64,000 nucleotides of DNA from Oegoconia quadripuncta (taxonomy: Eukaryota > Arthropoda > Insecta > Lepidoptera > Autostichidae): assembly GCA_949316235.1 (NCBI GenBank), contig OX438750.1:882501-946500 (forward strand), written 5' to 3'. This document shows positions 17,401 through 31,069 of this stretch, in pieces. Under the pieces are notes generated by a model, which saw nothing but the letters and a program-made list of their open reading frames with translations, was not told where the DNA came from and did no database searches. The translations under genes were made by a program, and so were the position numbers. Each line of letters starts with the position of its first letter. Position 1 is the first letter of the stretch.

Positions 17401-20400
17401 CTGGCGTGATGCATCTAATTTTATTATCTGTCAAAGACCTGAAAGAAAAAATGCGTTTCAAAAAAATTTATAGAGAACGCGACTACCCACGATAGCTACG
17501 GATAAAAGCTATCGAATCAGTAAACTGCAGTCATGTTTTATACATAATGTACGGTTTACGTACAAGTTACTTTTATTTGTGCTGCGCTTGCGCCCTACTT
17601 TTGGCATATAAACAAAAGGACAGTCGACGCAATTACGCCGCCTCGATCGGTCACAATTAGCTATCCAAATACTGTAATTTATGTAAGCAATAAACCTTTT
17701 GCTCATAATTAGGGTGTGTCAACTCAACTACTCTTTAACTTATAACTAAACTCCTTTTAACTTAACTTTAACTATACCTAACTACTCCGAAGACATTCAA
17801 TACCATACACATAATACATGACATCACGGCCAACCCGAATGAAGTGGTCAGAGATATCCCAAACATCAGTGTTTGGGATAACACTTTATTGCATATATAC
17901 AGGGTGAAATTTAATTCGCGTAATTCCTGATTACTGGTGAGACTCCACTTTACAAACAACTTTCCACTAGGAACCCTAGCCGAATTCGATCATTCGGTCG
18001 CGGGTTCGATCCCCAGCGGGGTACATGTTTAGTACTCGGTTTGGTTGGTGGTAGAGCATTTTAAATGTCCGCCTGTCTAGCTACCACCATCTTATCAAAG
18101 TCTGCCGCCAAATAGCAATGTTAATTGTTGTGTTCCGGTTGTCAGAGATAAGTTAGCCAGTTCCCAAAATAAGATGGGGTTTCCGGATCAGAACGCTTCT
18201 ACCTCGGCCTCATCTTCACTTAACATCAGGTGTGATTGAGGTCAAGTGCTAACCCGTTATGCCTAAAAAAATATTATTCATCAATACACATTGACTTTGT
18301 TCTTTCTTTGTATCGTTTTTATATGTCAATCATGGCATGACGATAATGATGACATTGACATTGACATGAGCCTTCATGACTCCTAAAGGAACACCGAGCT
18401 GAGCTCTATTCATAGCAATCTGAGTCGCCTTAAGCTTCTGGCCTAGATATATCGTTAGCGTTTTAATTTTTAATAAGACTCTGATTCAAGACCTTCGTCT
18501 CCAGAAGAGAAGAGAAGACACACCATCTTCTATGTTTGATTAAGCACAATTGCTGGACGGTTTAAAAAAAAATCTAAGATAACTCACAGTACGCTCAGGC
18601 TGTGAAGCCCGAAGAACATCTTATCAGTGACAGTCTGGAGCTGGTTTCCATCCAGGAGTAACTCTTGAATGTTGGCAGCACCGTCAAACGCGTTGTCCTC
18701 TATCACCGTTATGCCTATGATCAAAATACGTCATACGTCATATATAAGGGTCCTTACTTTGCAGAAGAATAAGATGTGCTTCAATTCTTTATTAACACGA
18801 GTAAATTAATACTTCTTTAATTTATTTATTTACAATTATAAGTTTACAGTTTTACATTAAAACACTTATAAGTTACTCGACAAGAGACACACAAAGATTA
18901 ACGATATTCGTAATATTGGCACAAGAACGAATACAAATATTACACGATCACCGTCAGTCATCCGCAAATATGTCAAATATTTCGGATCTCTTTCGTAAAG
19001 ATACATAGATAGATAGATAGATAGATAAAAACATTTATTCACTGCACAGTACATACATTCAAAATCAACAAATAAATAAATAAATGTAAGCTTAATATAC
19101 TGATAATAATAGTACATTATTGCAAAGGCCGGGAAATAGGCAATTGCAGGTCGAGTATGAGTTTGAAGGCCGAGCCGTATTTCTAAACAATAGTTTTAAT
19201 TTATCAAGAATAGACAATTCCCTCTTACCATTGCTCCTGAAGTCAAGCTTGGTCAGGTCTGGGAGCCGTCCGAACAGTCCGTCCGACTTGATCTGCCCCA
19301 AATTGTTATCCGACATTATTCTGTAACAGGAGTGTCAAAGGTTTCACAGATATAATTAAATTAATGTCACTAGATGGCGTTATTTTAAAGTTGAACTAAA
19401 GAATAGAATCAGAAATGAGGAAATCCGTACTAACAGGGCGTCAGTGTTGAGGGGCAGATGTTATGAGTACTGAGTCATACTCACAGGGCGTCAGTGTTGA
19501 GGGACAGATATTATGAGTACTGAGTCATACTCACAGGGCGTCAGTGTTGAGAGACAGATGTTATGAGTACTGAGTCATACTCACAGGGCGTCAGTGTTGA
19601 GGGGCAGATGTTATAAAAAATGACTCATACTCACAGGGCGTCAGTGTTGAGCGCCAGATGTTATGAGTACTGACTCATACTCACAGGGCGTCAGTGTTGA
19701 GGGGCAGATGTTATGAGTACTGAGTCATACTCACAGAGCGTCAGTGTTGAGGGGCAGATGTTATGAGTACTGAGTCATACTCACAGGGCGTCAGTGTTGA
19801 GAGACAGATGTTATGAGTACTGAGTCATACTCACAGGGCGTCAGTGTTGAAGGACAGATGTTATGAGTACTGAGTCATACTCACAGGGCGTCAGTGTTGA
19901 GGGGCAGATGTTATGAGTACTGAGTCATACTCACAGAGCGTCAGTGTTGAGGGACAGATGTTATGAGTACTGAGTCATACTCAGAGAGCGTCAGTGTTGA
20001 GGGGCAGATGTTATGAGTACTCACAGGGCGTCAGTGTTGAGGGGCAGGTCGCGAGGCAGCTCAGCCAGGCCGGCCCGGGCGCACGTCACGCTGACCGCCC
20101 GCGCCGCGTACTCGCATGCGCAGGGCGCGGGGCACGCGGCTGCCGACCCGCATGCGTTCGGACTCTCCTCACCCGCTGACATACAATACGAGATTACACA
20201 CCGACATTTATTAAGGGATGGAAAGTGTGACTAGGAAAGTGAATGCCGGAAATTAGGTGAATGGAGCACTCCATGCCTTGGACGAGCCAGAATGTGTCCA
20301 AAAAAGCTCGTATGTGTGTGGAAGGAGTGATTGCTGGGTTAGGGTGAAGAAAAATGAAAGTAGAATAATGCAGTGGAAATGAGATCATTGAGAAGTAGTA

Positions 20401-23400
20401 ACTTTTTCATGTATATTCAGATGTTTTTCAACTATACATCATTGAGAAAGACCTGGTGCATACAAGCCATACCCTTTCTATATCCCGATTATCAAACCAT
20501 AAATTGTAAAAATACTTATCTCTGGGGAGCCTGACTTGTGAATGAGCAATAATTGCATCCCACGACGATTTGAAATGTTATTCTTATATCTTACGAAGTA
20601 AAACTTTTTAGAATTTAAAATTGGGACCTCTGTAAGCAACGGCAACCGACTGTAGGATACCGTCATTGCACAATTGAAATGCATAGTCGCTGGCGAAAGA
20701 TCCTCTTTGTATATGGTCCGGGGTTTAGTAGGATTGGCGTACCACAGGGCTCGACATTGGGTCCTTTTGTATATCTCGTAGACGAATGTGGTATAAATAG
20801 TGCTGTGCAGACGATCTGTAAGCCTTTAGCCAGTGGTGGAATAGCCGATAACATCAAAGAGATAACAAATGTTTTGGCACCTGATTGAAACGTTTTACTC
20901 GACGAGGAACGAAAACCCGAACTTACGTTTGCATTTAAAGTTCTCCTCCCTTAACGCATCGATCCGCTTTCTGTTCATCCTTTTCGGTGACTCGCACTTA
21001 GCTCCCGAAGTCTCAATGGGATTCTTGCGTAAGTACGCGGCAAGCCAGCGCAAGGAACAGTCGCAAGAGAAAGGGTTCCTGCCGAGATGCCTGTGGGATA
21101 TGAAATATTGATGAGTATTTTTTATGCGCCAAGGGGCAGCTAGTAATTCAAATCATAATCAATAGATGGCGCTGATCCAATTATTGAAAAAAACGAAGTC
21201 GTGTTCAGTAATAGTAACAATATCCATACATGATTAATTTGAATTCGTGTAATTTTCATTAACTGGTGACGCCACTCTTGATTACGAGCAACTTTCCCCA
21301 AAGAACCATAGTCAAATTCGATCAAAATAATTTTCGCCTGAATCCGGCTATGGTTCAGTATTCAGTACGTTTATTGCAGTATCACAAATATAATAGTACA
21401 TGCTTACGAGTAAAACTAGGTGTTAAATAAATATTTGTGACGCCCCGTTGGGGCATGGCAATATTATCTTACATTAGGAGAGGGCCGGACAGTTTATTAT
21501 TTTCTATACTTAACTATAGTTATTATCACAGTTATATATATATATATATATGTATTAAGATTCTTTACATATACATTTCTTAAAGTAGGCGTTGAGGAAT
21601 CATAACATCCTTAAATATCATATAAATAGAAAGAAAGAAAGAAAGAAAGAAACTGTTTATTCGCCACTTTGACACATATACAACAATTGTTAGGCAAGTA
21701 AAATAACAGAACACTCAGATAAGTGTCGCAGCAGCGAAAGGGAAACGACTCAGCTATATGCTGACCCTATAAGAGCTCAGCGCTGGTTTACTGTCGCACC
21801 CAGTAGTAATTACTTTGTTATCTTGCAAGAAACCATTTAGGTTGTAGTAGCTTTTTTTAACAAGGAAGCTTTTTAGTTATTGGGTGAATGATTTGTTTGA
21901 TTCTATATTTCTAATTTCATTTGTTTATTTTCAACAGTGGAATCACCAGCCGAAAATTGTTGGTTTTCCATAGTTACTTTGTATGGGTATTCGAAAATTT
22001 TTTGATTTTTGTGATTGGCTGTGGTTACTAAAGGAAAGTTGTTCGTATTCAGGAGTAGGGTCACCAGTAGACAGGAATTCTTCTTCTTCAATTTAAGAGC
22101 TATGCTCTAAGCGCTATGCTAACAGCAGTTTTTTTCTTTTTTTCTCACACATAAGTGTATGTGGGAACGCGCCTGACTGCTATTTTATGTTGAAAACCTA
22201 CGTGAGAGAGGGGTTGCGCTGAAAACCAGCGCTGTCAATTGCCATAAGACATATTGGCAGCAAATGCTGACGCCCAATCCCTTTGCCACAAATACATACA
22301 TTTAAATAAGGATAATATACCTTACGAAATTTTCTGTATTTGTTGGCAATAAATACTTTTCTTTCTTTCTTTCTTTCTTTCTTATCGGTGTAGTAATGAC
22401 TATGTCTCTCTACTTTCCGCCCTCGATTAAACCTGATTACATTAAATTAAATATCAACCTATATAGTGAAGAACATAATTGAGGGAAAGATTGAAGGAAA
22501 GAGAAAAAGGGGAAGACCTAGACGTAATTACTTTGACCAAATGAAAGAAAATGTGAATGTCGTGTCGTACCAAGAGGTTAAAACGAGGGCGGAAAGTAGA
22601 GAGACGTGGTCATTACTCCACCGAAAGAGCATAGCTCTTAAATTGAAGAGAAAGAGAGTGAACGTCCCGTGGGTTCACTTCTGTTTAACAGTGCTTCAAT
22701 AGGCTTTTTGATTGGTGGGGAATTTTTAAATATACAGCCTTTATGCATAAAAATCATGATATTCATGTTAATTATTTACTTACAGCGTCTGTATTCCAGT
22801 TAATGCATCAAACGTACCATTTGGAAGGGATCTAATATTATTGTCATACAATGATCTGAAATGGAAAATTACATCATTAGTATGATTCTGATGATAAATG
22901 ATTCTGAAAGACGTCCAATGCAAAACAATATTAAAGTTACAGACATACACAGTAACATAAAACAATTTGGCATAAAGCATCGACAGAATATCTGGTCATA
23001 CAAACTTAAAAAAAAAATATCCTTAGACATACACACAGCGCCATCTAGTTCCACAGTAAGCAACTATAAGCTTGTGTTGTGGATACCAGATGGTTGATAT
23101 ACTACATAAATACATTTTTTTTGTAAATAAATACTTATTATAAATGAAATCATCCATAACTCGGGTATACATGTCCGTTTTCATCACACAAAGTTAAAAC
23201 ATTATTAAATATAATGGGTTACAACTTCTGAGCTTTATTAAATTATTTTAAAATATTCATCGACATAGTAAAAACGGTTTTGCATTAAGCAGTTTTTCAA
23301 TTTCGTCTAAAACGTAGGCAGAGGCCAATGTCTTCCACTTGCTACGATCCTGACACACCTCTTTTGCTTCATTCACTCTCATAATGTTGTTCATACAAGC

Positions 23401-26400
23401 TCGTCGGTTTAGGGTACTCTTGACTTGGCCTTTCTTTAAGACGTCCCCGATTTGATCATGGTACATTCGCCTTGGTCTTCCCCTACCAACACTACCATCT
23501 ACATTCGCTTCGTATATTGCGATAGTCTTCTTTCATTCATCCTCTACATATGTCCATAACATCTCAGCATATCTTTTTCAATCTTTGTCACTACGTCTTT
23601 ATTCACACTACTTAATTCCCTAATTACACTATTTCTGATTCTATCTTTTAAAGTCACCCCGATCATACTTCTCAATGATCTCATTTCCACTGCATTAATT
23701 CTACTTTCATTCTTCTTCTGCCATACCCAGCATTCACTCCATAAATCAGTGTTGGAACCAGCAACCCGCCATGAACAGCTAGACGAGCCTTTTTGGACAC
23801 ATTCTGGTTCCTCTTAAATGTAGTGCTCCATTCATCTGATTTCGGGCATTTCCTCTACTTACAATGTCCTCGTCACACTTCCAATCTTTTGTAAACAGTG
23901 CACCCAAATACACAAACTCACGCACTTGCTCCACTTTTTCTCCGTCTATCAAAATACTGCAATACGTCATACATACCCCTCACTCAAATATCAAAATACT
24001 GCAATACGTCATACATACCCCTCACTCAAATATCATAACTTTCGTTTTACTCACATTAACTTTCATTCCTTTTTCTTTCAAAGCTATATTCATAAGTGTT
24101 ACCATCTCTTGTAACTCCTCTTGTTCAATCCCCCTCAATCAAATCAATTTTAACCTGTTATATATATTTATTGCAAAGCAATATGCATTTCTAACACTGA
24201 CCACTATAACAAATGGTCGCGGGTACGAATACCGCTAGAGGCATATGTTTGTGTGATGAATACGGACATGTGTACCCGAGTTATGGATGTTTTCATTTAT
24301 AATAAGTATTTATTTACAAAAATAAATGTATTTATGTAGTATATCAACCATCTGGTATCCACAACACAAGCCTATAGTTGCTTACTGTGGATCTAGATGG
24401 CGCTGTGTGTATGTCTAAGGATATTTATTTATTATTTCTGCTATCAAGCTTGTTGTTTTACGCGAAAGCACAAGCACAATATCAAATTACTTTAAATAAA
24501 ATATACACTCACAATAGTTTTAGATTCTGTAAGTCTCTAAAAGTATCTTTCCTCACACATGTTATTTCGTTCGAATTCAATAAGCTGAAAAAAATAAAGA
24601 ATTATTTTAATGAACCACCTCTAAGAAATAAAAGCACGATATGTTTTCATATATTTCCAATCAATCAATCAGATGTGGGAACTTGTAGTTGTCATATTTT
24701 TATACGATGTTCATACGATATTTTGTGTATAAGCTGTTTTCAATAAGCTCCACGTTGGTATAAAAAATCTTCCTTTCAATAAATTTAATGATTAGTATAA
24801 AACAGAAAGTTATTAAAAAAGCATATTCTAGTACATTTTTTACATTGTCAAAATACCTGAAGTCTAATTTGTGTATTTTTTAGGTACGTACATACATTTT
24901 CGACAATTAATAAGTGTTCAAACGTCTTAACAATTTGTCAAACGCTACAAAGTTGATATACAAAATCTTCCTCTCAATAAATTTAATGATACTATAAAAC
25001 AGAAAGTCATTAAAAAAGCATATTATAAAATACCAGACTATTTAGATGATAATTACCCCTGAACATAACCGCTCATTCGCATGCCAGGCTATTTCACAAT
25101 TCCTGTTTTTAAGAGTTTCTAGCTTGTTGCTCTCTTGGACCTTATTCACTGATGCGCACAGTAAAATATGCTTGTCTGGTTGTTCTCTTTTGTACCAGTG
25201 TCTCCTCGTGGGTAATAGCTGAAAATCAGTGTTTTGCTCTCTGAGCAATTATATACACTGAGCTATGACCCATTTGTACGGCTGTAGCACACACATAGAG
25301 TATGATCAAGCTATTCCATGAAAACTGGTAGTCTTATTATTATTATTTATTATTTAACACTTTATTGCATATATAAGTATACAAACATAGGACAGAAATT
25401 ACAATACACCAAAAGGCGAGCTTATCTCTGTAAGAGATTTCTTCCAGCAAACCCTCGGAAGGAAAAATGAAATTAAAGTATTTTATTGCAGACAATGAGC
25501 GATACTTACAAATATAGAACAATACATTAACAAAACGAACACAATTGACAAAAGATAAAACATTGAGATTTATAGCAATAATCTTATATTTATCAAAGGC
25601 CAAATTTTGATAGATAGATAGATAAAGCGTTTATTTGCATGTTACAGAAACACATACAAAAACATTCGACGCAACAATCATTCTGCTTGGTGTTATTCTT
25701 ACGAAATGTAGCCTTATTTTATATAGTAATATTTTGGATTATCTGATGGATGGATGGATATATCAGGATACACGTACTCTAGTGTATCCTGATGTTACTT
25801 TTATGGATTGTTATAAAATATGTTTATCCAATTGCATTGGAACTTATGGTATGTGTGTGACTGGAGATACATATAAACGATTTATCTATCTAAAATAAAC
25901 CTTTTTGGGCTGTGACTAAGTTCTCCTAAAAGAAACTAAATAAATATTATGTCGTGGATAGCGATAAATATTCGAACGGCCAATGGACTGTATTAATAAG
26001 CGTATTGCTATGGGAAGTAAACCTGGTGGCGCTGGTATCGTCCAACATGGCGCCGGATTAGGTCTGCACATCGAAAATGAGATTGACTTGTCTACCAGCC
26101 TTTTTGGCTTGGCTGTAAGTGACTCTGATTAGTATCATCGCTTGGAAGAATCCGGTGAGTCGTTACTTAATAAGAAGTTGATCATGGAATTTGATCAAGG
26201 AGGAATTGTAGACTACTCCGGCTGAATTCGACAGACTGCATGCGAGGGCCATCTTGTACGGTATGAGGGGCGTGCAAATGTTTACCGTTCAACAGTAAGC
26301 ATCTCAGTTTTCATGATCATAATTTAATGTTGTTGTTTGTGCGCGAGTAAATGGTCTATAATTGCCTCCCTAAAGATTTAAGATAATCGGGTTCGTGTTC

Positions 26401-29400
26401 CATCAGAGGGAGGCCCAAAGGTCCTAGTTCCTGTCATTCTGATATCTTATTCGCCTATACTGGCACCGTATCAGTTGCTAGCAACGCCCACCCCCGTCTC
26501 CGACATATATTTGCCAATTATTTTCATTTACTTACAGTAATTGCAAAGATGACAGCCCGTGAAATATACCCGAAGGCAGCTCTTTTATTTTGTTGCCGTA
26601 CAAGACTCTGTAATAGATATGTAAATATGCTATAGTATTTTTTTCTTTTATGCACCACGGGTTGGTACTTCACCTCAATCACATTTGATGTTAAGTGATG
26701 ATGAGGTCGAAGGTGAAAGCGTACTGACCCGGAAACCCCAACACATTTGGGGGACTGGCTATCTTATCTCTGACAACCGGAACACACAATGCTATTAACA
26801 TTGCTGTTTGGCGGCAGATTTTAATAAGATGGTGGTAGCTAGCCAGGCGGATATTTAAAATGCCCTACCACCAACCAAACCGAGTACTTAAACATGTTCC
26901 CCGCTGGAGATTGAACCAGTTATTGTACAAGTTACGTTTATTGTCATCAAAGTTTTCTTTTTTTTGAGTTGGAACAGTGCTTGTAGGCTTTTTCTTAAGC
27001 CTTTTTCAGCGTCACCGGGCAGGGTCGAGTGCGCGGAAACGCTCTTTCCAGTCTTTTATGATGGAACTGGTTACTTATAGATTTATTTTTCTCTAAAACT
27101 TACAATGAAGTGAGATGCGTCAACCCGCTGAAGGCATCCGCGGCTAACTTCGTTATCTTGTTATTCGACAGATCGATGCGAGCGACGCGTTTTACGGCCG
27201 CGAATGCGCCAGCTCCGACCTCGGTGATCTCGTTCTGTTCTAGGCGACTGGAAAGAGATGATTCATTAAATTAAATAAATCTAACTAATATTATAAATAC
27301 GAAAGTTTGGAAACGGATGAACGGATTTGGATGAAATTTGGTATATGTATAGGTATACTGGATTGAGACATAGGATATATTTCATCCCGATAAAGTGAGT
27401 ACTTCCCGCGGGATAAACAAATATTCCACGATAAAGTTACTCCACGCCGGCGAAGCCGCGGGCGGAAAGCTCGTATAAATACTATAATAATAAATAATAA
27501 ATATCCTTGAAATACACACAGCGCCATCTAGTTCCACAGTAAGCAACTATAGGCTTGTGTTGTGGATACCAGATGGTTGATATACTATATAAATACATTT
27601 TCTTTTGTAAATAAATACTTATTATAAATTAAAAACATCCATAACTCGGGTACATATGTCCGTATTCATCACACAAACACATGCCCCTAGCGGGATTCGA
27701 ACCCGCAACCTTTTGGTATAGTGGTCAGAGTTGCTAACCACTACACCAAACAGGTCGTCAAAAATATATATTCTTGGACATACACGCAGCGCCATCTAGT
27801 TCCACACTAAGCAACTAGGCTTGTATTATAGATACCAGATGGTTGATAAACTACAGAAATACTTTTTTTTTTGCAAATAAATACATATACCGATTAAGTT
27901 TGCCGTTGTACTCAATTTATGTATCAATGCAAAATTAATGTATTGCCTTTTTGTACAATAAAGCGTTTACAAACAAACAAACGAACTAGTTTTTTTACCG
28001 TAAAGAAAAAATTGGGCATATTATCTAAGTGAAATTGAAGGTATTGGCATAGGTAGTTTAATTATTTTTTTAAAACCGTTCTTCAAATCTTCTTTATACT
28101 GATAAATCATTACTCATAAGCAGATGGGAATGGGATGTAAGCGTATTGACCCGGAAACCCCAACACTTGGGCGATTGGCTATCTTATCTCTGACAACCGG
28201 AACACAACAATGCTATTGACATTGCTGTTTGGCGACAGATTTAGATAAGATGGTGGTAGCTAGCCAGGCGGACAATTAAAATGCCCTACCACCAACCAAA
28301 CCGAGTACTTAAACATGTACCCCGCTGGAGATCGAACCCGCGACCTCCGAATCGAAATACTAATGTTGTTTATACTGAGCCACGGAGTCGGTTTTCTAAC
28401 AAATCGGTAGCTTGCTTTAGATATAGTATAGGCATTTAGTAATAAATGTGAATTTCATTGCGTCGGAGAATACTCGACTTAAACATGTACCCTGCTGGGC
28501 ATCGAATTCGCGACCTCCGATTCATACACCCAATGTTTTTATTTATTTTATTTTTTGACGACCGATTGGTGTAGTGGATAGTGACCCTGTCAGCGAAACC
28601 AACGGTTGCGGGTTCGAATCCCGCGACGGGTAAATGTTTGTGTGATGAACATGAACATTTATTCCTGAGTCATGGATGTTTATATAAATATTTATGTATG
28701 TTTATCCGTTATCTAGTATCCATAGCACAAGCTTTGCTTAGTTTGGGACTAGATGATTGGTGTAAGTGTCCGAAATATTTATTTATTTACTTTATTTTAT
28801 TTATTTGGGACAGTTAACAACAGTGTACATAGTTACATCATTAACAGTTTCTGTAGGTATTAAGTATATACACAGTCCACGACAAGGTAAGTAACACAGT
28901 ATTTCACAAAGCTTACAAGTTTACATTGAGCCACGGAGGCAGTTATCTACCATCTGGAGGACCTTTGCGTGGAAGTACTCACATTTCAGTGGCCCGATGC
29001 GGTATGGTTGACGGTAGTTCAGACAGCAGTTTCTCCCTGCAGTCGACTGTACCCTCAGGAGTGCAGCGGCAGGGAGGAGGGCAACGGGGCTCCGCTGAGC
29101 ACTCGCCCGTGATTGCTGTTGTGGGACCTGGAAGGATGTAGGCATGGTTAATTGATGCCTGACAGAAGTCCTTCATTCGATTCCTATACAGTAAAATGTA
29201 CGGATACTACCCCTACAAGTCTACCACTGTACGTTTCTCAAGAAACTTCTTACCACGGACGACCACCCTGTGGAACGGACTTCCGGCAGCGGTATTCCCG
29301 AACGAGTACGACATTGGAACCTTCAAGAAACGAGCCTACACCTTCCTCAAAGGCCGGCAACGCATCCGTGACCCTTTTGGTGTTGCGGGTGTCCATGGGC

Positions 29401-31033
29401 GGCGGTGATTGCTTTCCATCAGGTGACCCGCATGCTCGTTTGCCGCCCTCTCATATTAAAAAAAAAAAAACAAAAAACATGTACCCCACTCCGTACATTC
29501 TAGGCATGGTAGAGTACCGCTCCCTCGAGATGAGGCGTAAAACATCCCTACTATGCTACTTTTTTAGGTTGATCCGTGGACTGACGACCAATCCACTTCT
29601 ACTCGCATACGTCGGGCTCTACGAGTACGTGCCCGTGAAGCAGAGATACTTGCTGCGCGCGCGCCGGCCCTACCAAGGAATTCTCATGGAATTGTACTCG
29701 GTTGACATATTCTTTGACTCCGAGCATAACTTTTTTTTATGATTGACTAGATTCGCGTTTGACCACAATCTCACCTGATGGAAAGTGACGATGTGGTCGG
29801 AGATGAAGCACGCGATCTCAGTAAATGCCTATTCACTCTGCTCTTGAAGATCCCAAGGTTGTAGGATTCAGGAAAGACTGACGCCGGAAGGGAGTTCCAT
29901 GCCTTGGCTGTTCGGATGATGAATGAAGAATCGAACTTCTTAGTGCGAATGTTCGGTATATTAACTATATACGGGTGGAATCCCTCCCCACGCCTAGTGG
30001 TCCGAAGATGGAAGGGTGACGGTGGGATAAGATTATGTAATTCCAACGCACACTCCCCGAAATGTATCCTGTAAAAAACTGAGCGACAGACTTAGCGACG
30101 GTGTTCAAGGCTCTGCAATTTAGCAATTTATTTTGCAATAGATTCCTGCTTTCAGTCGGACGATATTTAGAATCAGTTTTGACACAGTTAAGTACTGTTA
30201 GTGTAAGTTGTGAGAATAATTGAATTGATAACGCCATCCGATGACCACTACAACTGTATTGACGCATTAGACACTCGTGAGCCAACTTTGAGCCACCACC
30301 AGCGTCAGGAAAAGGTCTACCCTGGCCCATCTGGAAGTCCCTTAATATGCAAGTCCAACATCGTGGTGAGGAAGTCGAAACGTTAGGAGAGTTTCGACAT
30401 CTCCATACCGTATATTCGGCCGAAGTAGAAGACTGCTAATTCCCCGACTAGGGGTATTTCCTTAGTGAAAATCCTGTTTACAGCTCGTATCCACGAGCGG
30501 GTGGCCGTCCCACTTCACACGCTGATTAATTATTGTTGAATAATCTGACACACGCGTCGGCAATGGATAATCGGTGGCGGTTTTCAAAATATTAATTCTT
30601 TTTTATGCGTTGGGCCTGCGATGAGCGGTGGAAGCTTGACAACTGCGCCGGCGGATTCCACGTCACAGGTGAGTGGGTAAAAGGATAGTCTATTGGAAAT
30701 TATTAAGGAGTGAAGGAGATGGATAATCATTTGTCTTTGTGCAGATATCCAAAAGTATTCAATTTATTGGGCCGTTTTGGCCCAAACACTTAGATCGGGC
30801 GTTGCAAAGTGCGGAAAATTCAGGAAGATGGGGGGGCTTCTCTAATGATGACAGCATAACTGAGTCACTCCTGGCTTCTACAGCATCTATTGAGATTAAT
30901 CTATTGAAATCAACTCTTGTCGTGATTAGTAGCGCCGACCTACCGATATTACAAATGAATAATATCTTTTATTTGGTTTTAAGAAGTAAAAATTATGGGC
31001 TAAGATATATAAGAGTAATAGTGAGTTCCCGTG

Positions 31034-31069
<36 letters not shown>

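Noticed and set aside
19431..20030. CRISPR array
   Set aside because: The 50-bp units are contiguous without unique spacers, and the organism is eukaryotic; it is a minisatellite.
19994..20234. Plus-strand ORFs over GC-rich DNA
   Set aside because: Antisense to slit exon 10; they follow from its GC content.
28921..29176. Three overlapping ORFs on both strands
   Set aside because: Only one frame, 28983-29127 minus, is slit exon 4; the others are shadows.
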